Source: CALMEC01 sp964434425
GTDB taxonomy: Bacteria > Actinomycetota > Thermoleophilia > Miltoncostaeales > Miltoncostaeaceae
NCBI GenBank assembly: GCA_964434425.1
Contig: CAYSVH010000003.1
Location: 1 to 64,000 of the forward strand
DNA: 64,000 nt
Direction of reading: 5' to 3'
A program made the position numbers and the translations under genes. Every line of letters starts with the position of its first letter. Position 1 is the first letter of the stretch. A model generated the notes under the pieces. That model was not told the DNA's origin, did not search any database, and worked only from the letters and a program-made list of their open reading frames with translations. This document shows positions 1 to 11,400 of this stretch, piece after piece.

Positions 1-537
1 GCACCCGTCACCCCGCCCGTCACCCCGCCCGTCACCCCACCGGTGACACCACCGGTGACACCGCCCGTCACGCCGCCCGTCACGCCGCCGACCCCGACCC
101 GGACGGTGCTCAGCATCCGCAAGGTCTCGCTGACGCGCGCCCCGGTCGCCGGCACCGTGATGAACTGGCGCGTCGAGGTCCGCAACCGCGGAAGGATCGC
201 CGCCCGCGACGTCCGGGTCTGCGACCCGCTCCCGCGGGCCCTGACGCTCGCGAGCACCTCGGTGCGCATCGACCTGGTCGGCAAGGGCCGCACCACGCGG
301 ACGACGGCACGCGTCGCCATGGTCCGTGGCCAGGCCTGCGTCAGCGTGAAGACGCTCGCGGTCGGTCAGACCGCCCGGTTCACGCTGCGGACCAGGATCG
401 CCCGCACCGTGGTCGGCACTCTCCGCAACCCGGTGAACGCCGTCGCCGCCAACGCCAACCGCGTTTCGGCATCGGCTCGGGTCAGGGTCCTCGGGGCACA
501 GGTTCTCGGGATGCACCTCCCCGCCGTCACCGGCTGA
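1..537 (+). CDS. DUF11-type surface protein, C-terminal part (5' end outside window)
   Basis: The frame is open from the first base, so the true start lies upstream. The visible part begins with a Pro/Thr/Val linker of seven Val-Thr-Pro-Pro units, followed by about 120 residues that look like a DUF11 ('conserved repeat') Ig-like domain. The pattern NWRVEVRNRGRIAARDVRVCDPLP is typical of that family: a beta-strand, an R/N-R-G turn and a D-P-L-P segment. It ends with AVTG and no membrane anchor or sortase signal. Family members are usually secreted or wall-associated and repeat this domain several times. Role unknown; probably cell-envelope structure or adhesion. A terminator hairpin follows the stop. 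Confidence 0.7.
   Translation, partial: APVTPPVTPPVTPPVTPPVTPPVTPPVTPPTPTRTVLSIRKVSLTRAPVAGTVMNWRVEVRNRGRIAARDVRVCDPLPRALTLASTSVRIDLVGKGRTTRTTARVAMVRGQACVSVKTLAVGQTARFTLRTRIARTVVGTLRNPVNAVAANANRVSASARVRVLGAQVLGMHLPAVTG
7..90 (+). repeat. 12-bp tandem repeat coding Val-Thr-Pro-Pro (7 units)
   Basis: Seven in-frame 12-bp units of the form GTSACVCCRCCS encode the VTPP linker. Synonymous changes between units (GTC/GTG, ACC/ACA/ACG) show selection on the protein rather than a fresh DNA expansion. The array starts at the window edge and may be longer upstream. Confidence 0.85.
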
Positions 538-565
538 CGCGTCCCTTCCCGATCACGGAGGTATC

Positions 566-597
566 CGGAGGGTGGTTGCTCAGGCGATCACCCTCCG
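566..597 (+). terminator. Hairpin after the DUF11 gene
   Basis: CGGAGGGTG and CACCCTCCG form a perfect 9-bp stem around a 14-nt loop, about 30 nt after the stop codon. There is no T-run, as is common in actinobacterial terminators. Confidence 0.5.
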
Positions 598-695
598 CTC
601 ATGTGTGCACACGCCGCGGGCGGCCATCGGCTGCGGATCCCTGAGTCGTGACGACCGTCGGCAACCCCGGGGTCATCGGGACCCGGCCCCTTCGC

Positions 696-701
696 TAGGT
701 T
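696..701 (+). promoter_or_regulatory. -10 box TAGGTT for leaderless hemE
   Basis: TAGGTT ends 6 nt before the ATG at 708, which places the expected transcription start on the start codon. No Shine-Dalgarno sequence precedes the ATG. The same spacing recurs at many genes in this window. Confidence 0.5.
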
Positions 702-707
702 CCTCGG

Positions 708-1802
708 ATGCCACCGCACCCGTCACCGCCGAGGAGCGCGCCCGTGACACCTCCCCCGTCAACGATGTCCGGCGAAAGCCGAATGCTCGCCGCATGTCGT
801 CGCGATGAGGTCGACCGGACACCCGTCTGGTTCATGCGTCAGGCCGGGCGCTGCCTGCCCCAGTACCGGAAGCTCCGCGAGTCGTACGGCATCCTCGAGA
901 TGATCCGCACACCGGAGCTCTGCGTCGAGGTCACCCTCATGCCGGTCGACATCATGGGTGTCGACGGGGCCGTGCTCTACGCCGACATCATGATGCCGCT
1001 CTACGGGATGGGACTCCCGTTCACGATCGACCCGGGCGTCGGTCCCGTGGTCCACGAACCGGTGCGCGACATCGCGGCCGTCAGGAAGCTCCGGATCGGC
1101 GACGCGGAGGAGGGCACACCCGAGATCTTCGCCGCGCTTCGCACGCTCCGCCGAGAGCTCGACGGTCGCGCCGCGCTCCTCGGATTCGCCGGCGCGCCGT
1201 ACACCCTGGCCTCGTACATGGTCGAGGGCCGCCCCACGAAGGACCGTGCACGCGCGAAGGCGATGATGTACGGCCAACCCGATCTCTGGGCCGCACTGAT
1301 GGAGAGCCTGACCGAGGTTACCATCCGCTACCTGCGGGCCCAGGTCGAGGCCGGCGCCCAGGTACTGCAGCTGTTCGACTCATGGATCGGCGACCTCGGC
1401 CCCTCCGCCTACGCCCGGTACGTCCTCCCCTACAGCCGGCGGATCTTCGACGGTGTGCGCGATCTGAACGTGCCGACCATCCACTTCGGAACGGGCGCCG
1501 GCGGCATGCTGGAGGAGATCGCCTCCGCCGGATCCGACGTCGTCTGCGTCGACTACCGCGTCGGCCTGGACCAGGCGTGGAGCCGCATCGGCCACGACAG
1601 GGGGATCCAGGGAAACCTCGATCCGACCGTCCTCCTCGCGGGATGGGAGGCCACGCGACGCGAGGCGGACCGGGTCATCGCCGAGGCCGCCGGCCGCCCG
1701 GGCCACGTCTTCAACCTCGGACACGGCGTGCTCCCGGACACCGACCCGGCCATTCTGGCGCGTCTCGTGGAGCACGTACACGAGGCGACCGCCCGGCGCT
1801 AG
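708..1802 (+). CDS. hemE: Uroporphyrinogen decarboxylase
   Basis: Decarboxylates the four acetate arms of uroporphyrinogen III to give coproporphyrinogen III in cytosolic haem synthesis. Family signatures are clear: TPVWFMRQAGRCLPQYR near the N-terminus (substrate-binding arginines), ADIMMPLYGMGLPF, FAGAPYTLASYMVEG, QLFDSWIGDL, HFGTGAGG, GNLDPTVLLAG and the C-terminal FNLGHGVLPDTDP. The frame codes 364 residues. The family usually starts near the internal ATG at 765 (345 aa), but the -10 box at 696-701 points to a leaderless start at 708, adding a Pro-rich 19-residue tail. No other haem gene is adjacent, so it appears monocistronic. Function is secure; the start is not. Confidence 0.95.
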   Translation: MPPHPSPPRSAPVTPPPSTMSGESRMLAACRRDEVDRTPVWFMRQAGRCLPQYRKLRESYGILEMIRTPELCVEVTLMPVDIMGVDGAVLYADIMMPLYGMGLPFTIDPGVGPVVHEPVRDIAAVRKLRIGDAEEGTPEIFAALRTLRRELDGRAALLGFAGAPYTLASYMVEGRPTKDRARAKAMMYGQPDLWAALMESLTEVTIRYLRAQVEAGAQVLQLFDSWIGDLGPSAYARYVLPYSRRIFDGVRDLNVPTIHFGTGAGGMLEEIASAGSDVVCVDYRVGLDQAWSRIGHDRGIQGNLDPTVLLAGWEATRREADRVIAEAAGRPGHVFNLGHGVLPDTDPAILARLVEHVHEATARR

Positions 1803-1898
1803 ATGGCGGTTGATCGGTTACCCGTCCAAGGTAGGCACCGCGCTATTCGCACCCAACGGGAGGCGAAGGATGGTCACGTGAGGCCCCGCGCGAAGCCC

Positions 1899-1950
1899 GG
1901 GGACTGGCGGTTGGCCGGGGCGGGTGGGTGGATGCCCCACCGCCAGTCCC
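1899..1950. repeat. Palindromic repeat family B, copy 1; likely bidirectional terminator
   Basis: GGGGACTGGCGG and CCGCCAGTCCC form an 11-bp stem between the convergent hemE and acs genes. The loop contains GGTGGATGCCCC. A second copy at 14850-14884 has the same arms, with the loop motif present as its reverse complement, so this is a dispersed family rather than a one-off hairpin. Confidence 0.65.
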
Positions 1951-1983
1951 AGCGCGCGCTCGTAGGACCCCGACGGCCTACGC

Positions 1984-3927
<1,944 letters not shown>

Positions 3928-3990
3928 CGGTTTCAACCCCCTGGCGATCGAACATCCTCGACCTGTCGTGGTGGCGTTTCGGGGCAGTCT

Positions 3991-4186
3991 AGTGCCCCGC
4001 GTCAGAAGTTCTTTGGCCGTGTGGCGGCGAAACCCCGCCGGGACGAGGAAGAGGAGGTGTTCATATCGGGATATGGACGCCGACGATGACACCGCCACGA
4101 AGCGGACCCGCCGGGAATGCGTTGCCTGATCCCGGCATGGGTTGCAGCTGCCAGACCGGAGCGAGACGTCTGACGCGGGGGCACTC
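3991..4186 (+). mobile_element. Inverted-repeat (MITE-like) element family C, copy 1
   Basis: A ~196-bp block with imperfect terminal inverted repeats: left AGTGCCCCGCGTCAGA, right the complement of AGTGCCCCCGCGTCAGA. Copy 2 at 5988-6180 shares the ends and much of the interior, including GAGGAAGAGGAGGTG, CCGACGATGACA and GCCACGAAGCGG, in the same orientation. It codes for nothing convincing. It lies in the 388-bp gap between the divergent acs and MFS genes and so may carry or disturb their promoters. Size, terminal repeats and dispersal fit a non-autonomous transposable element; no transposase is present. Confidence 0.65.
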
Positions 4187-4315
4187 GTGTCACTGAGGAA
4201 CGATGTTCGGCGCCATCGAAGCCGTAGCGCATGAGGCCCGTTCGCTGTATCGTCCCCCGGCTGTTCATTCGCAGGCTAAGGGATTCCATTGGCATTCGGG
4301 TCAGGGGTGTACGTG

Positions 4316-5767
4316 ATGACGAGCCTCAAGCAGGACGACAAGCGCTGGAAGGCGCTGGCCGTCCTCTCCATCTCCTACCTCATGGTGGTGCTGGACGTCA
4401 GCATCGTCAACGTCGCGCTCAGCCACATCGCACTCGACCTCGAGGTGGCCCAGGCGGACCTGCAGTGGGTGATCACCGGCTACGCACTGACGTTCGGCGG
4501 GTTCATGCTGCTCGGCGGACGCATCGGCGACCTGATCGGCCGTAAGCGGCTCTTCATGCTGGGTATCGCGCTGTTCGCGCTCTTCTCGCTGATGTGCGGG
4601 CTGGCGACCTCGCCCGAGATGCTCATCGTCGCCCGCATCCTCCAGGGGGCGGCGGCCGCGATGCTCGCCCCGTCCGTCTTCTCGATCGTCGCCGTGACGT
4701 TCGCCGAGGGCGCCGAACGCAACAAGGCCCTCGGCATCCTCGGAGCCGTCGCCGGATCCGGCGCCGCCATCGGGGTGATCCTGGGCGGCGTCCTCACCGA
4801 GAAGGTCGACTGGCGCTGGTGCTTCTGGATCAACGTCCCCATCGCGGCGATCACGCTCTTCTTCACGTGGCGTCTCGTCCGTGAGAGCCGGGCCGACAGC
4901 ACGCATCGTCACTTCGACGCGTCTGGCGCGGTGCTGATCACGAGTTCACTGATGATCCTGGTGTACGCACTGACCCGCGCGAGCGAGGACGGCTGGCTGG
5001 AGACGACGACGCTCGGGCTCATCGCCGTGTCACTGGTACTGGCCGCGGCATTCGTCGTCGTCGAGATGCGGACCGCGCACCCGCTGGTGCCCATGACGTT
5101 CTTCCGGCGGCGGGTACCCACCGGGGCCAACGTCATCGGCTTCCTGCTCGGGATGATCGTGCAGGGCATCTTCCTCCTGCTCTCCCTGTACATGCAGTTC
5201 GTCCTCCATTACGAACCCATCAAGACGGGCGTCGCATACCTCGCGATCGCGGTCACCTCCATCGTGGCCGCCGGCGCGGCGCAGGCACTCGTCTCACGGA
5301 TCGGCGTGCGCAGCGTCCTCGCCGTCGGCATGGTCTGCCTGGCCGCCGGCCTGCTGCTGCTCACCCGCATCTCCGTCGACACCGCGTACGCGAGCGGGCT
5401 CCTCCCCGGCTTCCTCCTCATCGGGGTCGGGCTGGGTTTCTCGTTCGTCCCGGTCTCGATCGCCGCGCTCGCCGGTGTTCCCGGCTACGAGGCGGGCCTG
5501 GCGTCGGGGCTGATCAACACCAACCAGCAGATCGGCGGTGCGCTCGGCGTGGCGGTCCTGGCGAGCGTTGCCACCACGGTGACCGGTCCGGTGAACTTCG
5601 CCTCGATGACCGCGGACGACCGCGCCAATCTCACCGACGGCTACGCCGTCGGCCTCTTCGTCGCGGCCGGATTCGCCGTCCTCGCGCTCGTCGCCCTGTT
5701 CACGCTCCTGCGGGGTGACGCACTGAAGAACGCCGGACAGGACGCCACGGTGGTCCACGGTATGTAG
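4316..5767 (+). CDS. MFS drug exporter, DHA2 (EmrB/QacA) family
   Basis: A 483-residue polytopic membrane protein, the length expected for 14-helix DHA2 proton antiporters. The first helix has the family pattern YLMVVLDVSIVNVALSHI with the conserved acidic residue. WVITGYALTFGGFMLLGGRIGDLIGRKR carries motif A (GGRIGDLIGRKR) in the loop between helices 2 and 3. GAVAGSGAAIGVILGGVL in helix 5 is the antiporter motif C. The start is the ATG at 4316 with AGGGG 8 nt upstream; an in-frame TTG at 4289 is less likely. Substrate unknown; the family exports hydrophobic drugs, dyes or metabolites. No TetR or MarR regulator is adjacent. The gene is bracketed by two family C elements. Confidence 0.9.
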   Translation: MTSLKQDDKRWKALAVLSISYLMVVLDVSIVNVALSHIALDLEVAQADLQWVITGYALTFGGFMLLGGRIGDLIGRKRLFMLGIALFALFSLMCGLATSPEMLIVARILQGAAAAMLAPSVFSIVAVTFAEGAERNKALGILGAVAGSGAAIGVILGGVLTEKVDWRWCFWINVPIAAITLFFTWRLVRESRADSTHRHFDASGAVLITSSLMILVYALTRASEDGWLETTTLGLIAVSLVLAAAFVVVEMRTAHPLVPMTFFRRRVPTGANVIGFLLGMIVQGIFLLLSLYMQFVLHYEPIKTGVAYLAIAVTSIVAAGAAQALVSRIGVRSVLAVGMVCLAAGLLLLTRISVDTAYASGLLPGFLLIGVGLGFSFVPVSIAALAGVPGYEAGLASGLINTNQQIGGALGVAVLASVATTVTGPVNFASMTADDRANLTDGYAVGLFVAAGFAVLALVALFTLLRGDALKNAGQDATVVHGM

Positions 5768-5804
5768 CACCGGCGACGGCACGGTCCCCGGTGTGGTCGG
5801 CCAG

Positions 5805-5984
5805 ATGGCGTGACTCCCTGCGGATCGCGGCGTGGTACACGCCCGGTGGCGCGTCCGTGCCACGGATACACCCGCCCGCCCCGGACCGGCCACCGGACAC
5901 ATCGAACAGGCGAACCAGCCTGCCCGTCGGCGTCCGGCGACGCCCCGCATCCACCATGATCGCACCCCACATCCAATCAACCAT
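5805..5984 (-). mobile_element. Inverted-repeat (MITE-like) element family A, copy 1 (diverged)
   Basis: Read on the minus strand this ~180-bp block aligns with the two tandem copies at 30219-30544: ATGGTTGATT at one end, then GATGTGGGGTGCG, GGATGCGGGGCG, GCCTGTTCGA, GTCCGGTGGC and ACCACGCCGCGA. The distal end on this strand shows GGAGTCACGCCAT, the diverged partner of the terminal repeat. CTAG directly follows the element (5985-5988); CCAG precedes it. It abuts the family C copy that follows. The only reading frames in it are low-complexity and not believable genes. Confidence 0.6.
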
Positions 5985-5987
5985 CTA

Positions 5988-6180
5988 GGGTCCCGCGTCA
6001 GACGTCCATCGTCGGTGTGGCCAGTGAACTCCGTCGGGATGAGGAAGAGGAGGTGCCCATATCGGTCATGTGGGTGCCGACGATGACAATGCCACGAAGC
6101 GGGTCCGCCCGAGAACGCCTGCCTGATCCCCGCATGGGGTGCGGCCGCCACGCGGGGAAGAGACGTCTGACGCGGGGCAC
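5988..6180 (+). mobile_element. Inverted-repeat (MITE-like) element family C, copy 2
   Basis: About 193 bp, bounded by TCCCGCGTCAGACGTC on the left and GACGTCTGACGCGGGG on the right, so the outer ~14 bp are near-perfect inverted repeats. It is collinear with the copy at 3991-4186. It ends about 65 bp before the MMPL transporter start. Together with the family A copy it fills most of the 479-bp gap between the MFS and MMPL genes. Confidence 0.65.
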
Positions 6181-6246
6181 CGGCCTCGGGGCCACGTGAC
6201 CCGGCCCGATCCCGACGACGCCGTGCACGAGGGGGACCGCACCGCG

Positions 6247-8334
6247 ATGGGACGCGTCTCATCGTTCGTCGCGGGCCGCCGGGGGAAGTGGGTCGTCCTC
6301 GCCGTCTGGCTGATCGTCCTTGCCGCGGCGGGGCCGCTCGGCGGCCGGTTCGAGTCGGTCCAGACGAACGAGCAACGCGCACGACTGCCCAACGGGACCG
6401 AGTCCCTGCGGGTGGCCGATCTCTCCCGGCAGTTCCCCTCCGGAGAGCGGACACCGGCCGTCGTCGTCGTCCACCGCGACGGCGCGCTCACCTCCGGCGA
6501 CCGCGACGCGATCGCCGCGATGCGCACCGGCATCGATGCGCTTCCCGCGCGCGAGATCGAACCGGCGGACCCGCCGAGGTTCGCTCCGGACGGCACCGCC
6601 GCCATCGTCCGCGTCCCCATCCGCACCGGCGATATCGACGTCCTCGAGCAGGCCGTCACCGCGATCCGCGGGATCACGAGGGACATGCCGGAGGGGCTTA
6701 CGGCGGAGGTCGGCGGCGGTGCGGGGTTCTCGGCCGATGCCATCCGCGTCTTCGCGAACATCAACACGACGCTCCTCCTGGCGACGGCGTCGCTCGTCTT
6801 CGTCCTCCTCATCCTCATCTACAGAAGCCCCGTCTTCTGGGTGTTCCCACTCGCCGCCGTACTGGCGGCGGAGGCCACCGTGCGCGCCGTGGGGTACGCC
6901 CTGGGCGAGGCCGGACTCACCGTGACCGGACAGACGGCGGGCATCCTGCTGGTCCTGGTGTTCGGCGCCGGCACCGACTACGCGCTCCTGCTCATCGCCC
7001 GGTACCGCGAGGAGCTCCGGCGCCACACGGACCCGCACGACGCGATGGGAGTCGCCCTCCGCCGCGCCGGTCCCTCGATCGTGGCCTCCTGCGGGACGGT
7101 CGCGCTCTCGCTGCTCTGTCTCGCACTGGCGTCCGTCAGCGGAACACGGGGGCTGGGCATCCTCGGGGCGATCGGGGTCGCGATCACCGGCCTCGCCATG
7201 GTGACGTTCCTCCCCGCACTCCTGGTGGCGATCGGTCGCCGGCCGTTCTGGCCGCGCATCCCGCACCTGTCCGCCGAACCGGACCCGATCGCCACCCGGG
7301 GGTTCTTCCCGCGGGTCGGTGCGATCATCGCCCTCCGGCCACGACGGACCTGGATCCTCACCACCGCGCTGCTCCTCGTCGCGTGCATCGGTTTCGTGCG
7401 ATACGACGACGGGCTCACGTCACTCGAGCAGTTTCGCGGCGACGTCGAGTCCGTCGCGGCCGAGGACGCCATCACGGCGGCGTTCCCCGTGGGATCGTCC
7501 ACCCCGGCCGAGGTCATCGTCCAGGGCGATCCGGCACCGGTGCGCGCGGCGTTCGGTGCCTCGCCTCTGGTCATCGCGCTGGGTGCGAACGAGACCGGCC
7601 CTCCGGGCACCCGGTTCACCGTGACCCTGTCCGCCGAACCGTACGGCGCATCGGGGTTCGCCGCCGTGCGCGGGCTCCGCGAGCTGGCCGCCGAGGTCGC
7701 GCCACCGGGTGAGACGCTGATCGGAGGGCAGACGGCCATCGAGGTCGACCTCGAGGATGCGTCACTTCGGGACACTCTTCGGCTGCCGCCGATCATCCTC
7801 CTGGTGACTCTCGCCGTGCTGGTCATCCTGCTGCGCTCGCTGGTGGCACCGGCGATCCTTGTGGCCACGACGATCCTCAGCAACCTGACCGCGATCGCGG
7901 TGAGCGTGCTCGTCTTCCCCGTCATCTTCGGCGTGGACGCGGTCGACCCGTCCTTCCCCCTGTTCGCCTTCATCTTCCTCGTCGCCCTGGGGATCGACTA
8001 CAACATCTTCCTCATGGGCCGCGTGCGTGAAGAGACCATCGCGCACGGCACCCGCGCCGGCACCCTCCGCGCTCTGACCGCGACGGGCTCGGTCATCACC
8101 TCGGCCGGAATCGTGCTCGCCGGAACCTTCTCGGTTCTGGCAGTCCTGCCGCTGATCCCACTGGCCCAGGTGGGGTTCGTGGTGGCGTTCGGCGTGCTTC
8201 TCGACGCGCTCGTCGTGCGCACCGTCCTCGTCCCCGCACTGGTGCTGGATGTGGGCTCGCGCACCTGGTGGCCGTCGTCCCTCGATCAACCGGACGGGAA
8301 GCCGTCCGCGGACGCGCGGGCACGGTACCCTTAG
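6247..8334 (+). CDS. MMPL/RND-family membrane transporter
   Basis: A 695-residue protein with the two-fold MMPL architecture. Each half has one helix, an extracytoplasmic domain and five clustered helices. The paired proton-relay signatures are visible: GAGTDYALLLIARYREEL in the first half and LGIDYNIFLMGRVREE in the second, each with the conserved Asp-Tyr. Relatives (YdfJ, ActII-3, MmpL) export lipids, antibiotics or other hydrophobic compounds using the proton gradient. The start is the ATG at 6247 with GAGGGGG about 10 nt upstream; the frame stays open further upstream into the family C element, but that part lacks coding character. Substrate unknown. It appears to be a single gene. Confidence 0.88.
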   Translation: MGRVSSFVAGRRGKWVVLAVWLIVLAAAGPLGGRFESVQTNEQRARLPNGTESLRVADLSRQFPSGERTPAVVVVHRDGALTSGDRDAIAAMRTGIDALPAREIEPADPPRFAPDGTAAIVRVPIRTGDIDVLEQAVTAIRGITRDMPEGLTAEVGGGAGFSADAIRVFANINTTLLLATASLVFVLLILIYRSPVFWVFPLAAVLAAEATVRAVGYALGEAGLTVTGQTAGILLVLVFGAGTDYALLLIARYREELRRHTDPHDAMGVALRRAGPSIVASCGTVALSLLCLALASVSGTRGLGILGAIGVAITGLAMVTFLPALLVAIGRRPFWPRIPHLSAEPDPIATRGFFPRVGAIIALRPRRTWILTTALLLVACIGFVRYDDGLTSLEQFRGDVESVAAEDAITAAFPVGSSTPAEVIVQGDPAPVRAAFGASPLVIALGANETGPPGTRFTVTLSAEPYGASGFAAVRGLRELAAEVAPPGETLIGGQTAIEVDLEDASLRDTLRLPPIILLVTLAVLVILLRSLVAPAILVATTILSNLTAIAVSVLVFPVIFGVDAVDPSFPLFAFIFLVALGIDYNIFLMGRVREETIAHGTRAGTLRALTATGSVITSAGIVLAGTFSVLAVLPLIPLAQVGFVVAFGVLLDALVVRTVLVPALVLDVGSRTWWPSSLDQPDGKPSADARARYP
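8326..8331 (+). promoter_or_regulatory. Possible -10 box (TACCCT) for the 2-oxoglutarate dehydrogenase gene
   Basis: TACCCT lies inside the last codons of the MMPL gene. Transcription would start near 8338-8340 and give a leader of about 93 nt that contains the short family A element before the ATG at 8432. No Shine-Dalgarno site is evident at 8432. Confidence 0.35.
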
Positions 8335-8340
8335 GCAGAG

Positions 8341-8400
8341 ATGGCTGATTCCACGATCTCGCGGCGTGGCGCACGCCGACGACGGCACGGAATCAACCAG
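8341..8400 (+). mobile_element. Family A element, short internally deleted copy (copy 2)
   Basis: ATGGCTGATTCCACGATCTC at the left and GGAATCAACCAG at the right reproduce the two ends of the 161-bp family A copies with almost no interior, leaving a ~60-bp near-palindrome. It would fold into a hairpin in the 5' leader of the downstream gene. Confidence 0.5.
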
Positions 8401-8431
8401 CCAGGTGTGGCACTCTTCGCACCGCCGCCTC

Positions 8432-11400
8432 ATGACCACCCCGAACCACGAGCCCAGCGTGCCTGAATCAGAGAACGTCCCCGTCGTCCTCCCTTCTCTC
8501 GGTGAGTCCGTCACCGAGGCCACGATCGTCGAGTGGCTGAAGCAGCCGGGTGACCCCGTCGCCCTCGACGAGGAGATCTGCGAGATCACCAGCGACAAGG
8601 CGGACCTCGAGGTCCCGTCGCCGGCCGAGGGAGTCCTCGCCGAGATCATCGCCCAGCCCGGCGACACCATTCAGGTCGGCGAGCTCATCGCACGGCTCGC
8701 CCCGCCCGGTGCCACAGTCGCCGCGGCGGGATCACCCAACGGCGACGCCGTCGCCGCCCCCGCCGCGGACGGCGCCTCCGCCGAGACCGCACCGAGTGAC
8801 GACGGCGCGGCGGGACCGTCGCTCGAGGAGGCCATCGCGGGCGCCCAGATCATCGACGTCACGCTGCCGAGCCTGGGCGAATCGGTCACCGAGGCCACCG
8901 TCATCGAGTGGATCAAGGGCGTGGGCGACCAGGTCCGGCTGGACGAGGAGATCTGCGAGATCACCAGCGACAAGGCGGACCTCGAGGTGCCGTCGCCCGA
9001 GGCCGGCGTGATCACCGAGATCATCGCCCAGCCCGGCGACACGATCGAGATCGGCGGGCTACTCGCCCGCCTTGCCGTCGGTGCGACAGCTCCCGCCGGC
9101 GGCGCGGGCGGATCGCGCCCCGGCGCGTCCTCCGCCGCGGCCGCACCGACCACCACGGAGACGGCGGCGGCCGCCACGCCGACCGCCGCCACCGGTGGCG
9201 GTCTGGCGTCCCCGCAGGCGCGACGCCAGGCCGCCGAGGCCGGCGTCGACCTCAACACGGTCGCGGGCAGCGGACCGCGCGGCCGCATCGTCGCCGCCGA
9301 CGTCGCGGCCGCAGCCGCGAACGGCCCCTCGGCCGCGGCGCCCGCATCGGGAGCCCCCTCCGCATCCGCGGCGGCCGAGGACACGGTGCAGCTGAAGGGA
9401 CCGCCGGCGGCCCTCGCCCGGTACATGAACGACAGCCGGTCCATTCCGACGGCGACGACGTTCCGCACCATCCCCGTCGGCACGCTGGACGCCCGGCGTC
9501 GCCAGATCAACGGGGCGCTGAAGAGCACCGGCAGCGAGAAGAAGCTCTCGTTCACCCACCTGGTCGCATGGGCCATCGTCCGCGCCGTCCAGGAGTTCCC
9601 GGTCATGGCCACCGCCTTCGAGGAGATCGACGGCAAGCCGCACAAGGTCGTCCGGTCCAACGTGAACATCGGCCTCGCCGTCGACGTCGAGCGCAAGGAC
9701 GGGACCCGCTCGCTTCTCGTCCCCGTCGTCCGTGCCGCCGAAACGCTCGGCTTCAACGGCTTCGTCGACGCGTTCGACGATCTTGTCACCAAGACGCGCA
9801 AGGGCAAGGTCTCGCCCGACGATCTCGTCGGCGCCTACGTCAGCCTCACGAACCCCGGTGGCTTCGGCACCGTGTCGTCCGTGCCGCGCCTCATGCCGGG
9901 CCAGGGCACCATCATCGCGACGGGTTCCATCGCCTATCCCGTCGGCTTCGAACATGCCGACGCGGCCGCGCTCGGCATCCAGAAGGTCATGACGGCCACG
10001 TCGACGTACGACCACCGGGTCATCCAGGGCGCCGAGAGCGGCGCCTTCCTGCGTCAGATCGACATGTATCTGGCCGGCGAGGACGGCTTCTACGAGGACG
10101 TCGCCAAGAGCCTCGGCGTCTCCCTCCCGCCGCTTCATCCGCCCGCCACCCAGCAGATCGCGACGACCGCGGCGGCCACCGTCGCACCGGCCGCGACGAC
10201 GGCGGACGCCGAGACGCTGGCGGCCGTTGCCGCCGCGGCGTCCCTGGTCAAGTCGTACCGCCTCTACGGTCACCTCGCCGCCTCGCTCGACCCGCTCGGG
10301 TACCCGCCGGTCGGCGACCCGTCGCTCGAGCCCGCGACCTCCGGTCTCACTCCCGAGATGATGGAGAGGGTCTCCGCGGACCTCCTCCGCGTCTACTTCC
10401 CGGGCCGCACCTTCGCGGACGTCTACCCCACTCTCCGCGACACCTACTGCGGGCGCATCGCGTACCAGGTGGAGCACATCGCCAGCCACGAGCAGCGCCA
10501 CTGGCTGCGCAAGGAGATCGAGGCCGGGTTCATCCGCGTGCCGATGCCGGGCAAGGAGCGCGTCGAGCTCCTCGAGCGGCTCGTGCAGGTCGATCTCTTC
10601 GAGCGTTTCCTGCAGCGCGCGTACATCGGGCAGAAGACGTTCTCCATCGAGGGCGTCGACGCTCTCGTCCCGATGCTCGACCACACCATCGAGCTCTGCG
10701 CCGAGGCCGGCGCCAATCAGATCGTGATCGGCATGGCGCACCGCGGTCGCCTGAACGTGATCACCCACGTGGTGGGACGGCCCGTCCAGTCGATCCTCGC
10801 CGAGTTCGAGGGCATGACCGAACCGGCCGACCCGGAGGACTGGATCCAGACGGCCGGCGACGTGAAGTACCACCTCGGCGCGGAGGGCACGTACACGACC
10901 ACCGGCGGCCGCCCGGTGGCCATCACCCTCGCGGCCAACCCCAGTCACCTCGAGCAGGTCAACGCCGTCGTGGAGGGCGGGACCCGCGCACGTCAGACCA
11001 TCCGCCACGGCCGCGACCCGGGGCACGACCCCAGCCTGGCCGTTCCGGTCCTCGTGCACGGTGACGCGGCCTTCCCCGGCCAGGGCGTCGTCGCGGAGAC
11101 CCTCAACCTGAACGGTCTGCGCGGCTACAGCACCGGCGGCACGATCCACATCATCGCCAACAACCAGATCGGGTTCACCACCGACCCGCAGGACTCGCGC
11201 TCCACCCGGTACGCGAGCGACCTGGCCAAGGGCTTCGACATCCCGATCATCCACGTCAACGCCGACGACGCCGAGGCGTGCATCGCCGCCATCCGGCTCT
11301 CGGTCGCGTACCGCAACATGTTCCACCGGGATATCGTCATCGACCTGGTCGGCTACCGTCGCCACGGCCACAACGAGGCCGACGAGCCGGGCTACACGCA

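Noticed and set aside
3991..6180. Composite transposon carrying the MFS gene
   Set aside because: No transposase and no target duplication around the whole block were found; direct copies of a short element are suggestive only.
5294..6454. A 386-codon minus-strand frame across the MFS end and elements
   Set aside because: It crosses two repeat elements and two antisense gene regions with no consistent coding character.
8249..8431. N-terminal extension of the 2-oxoglutarate dehydrogenase fusion from an upstream ATG at 8249
   Set aside because: It overlaps the MMPL gene and a family A element, lacks coding bias and precedes no known domain.
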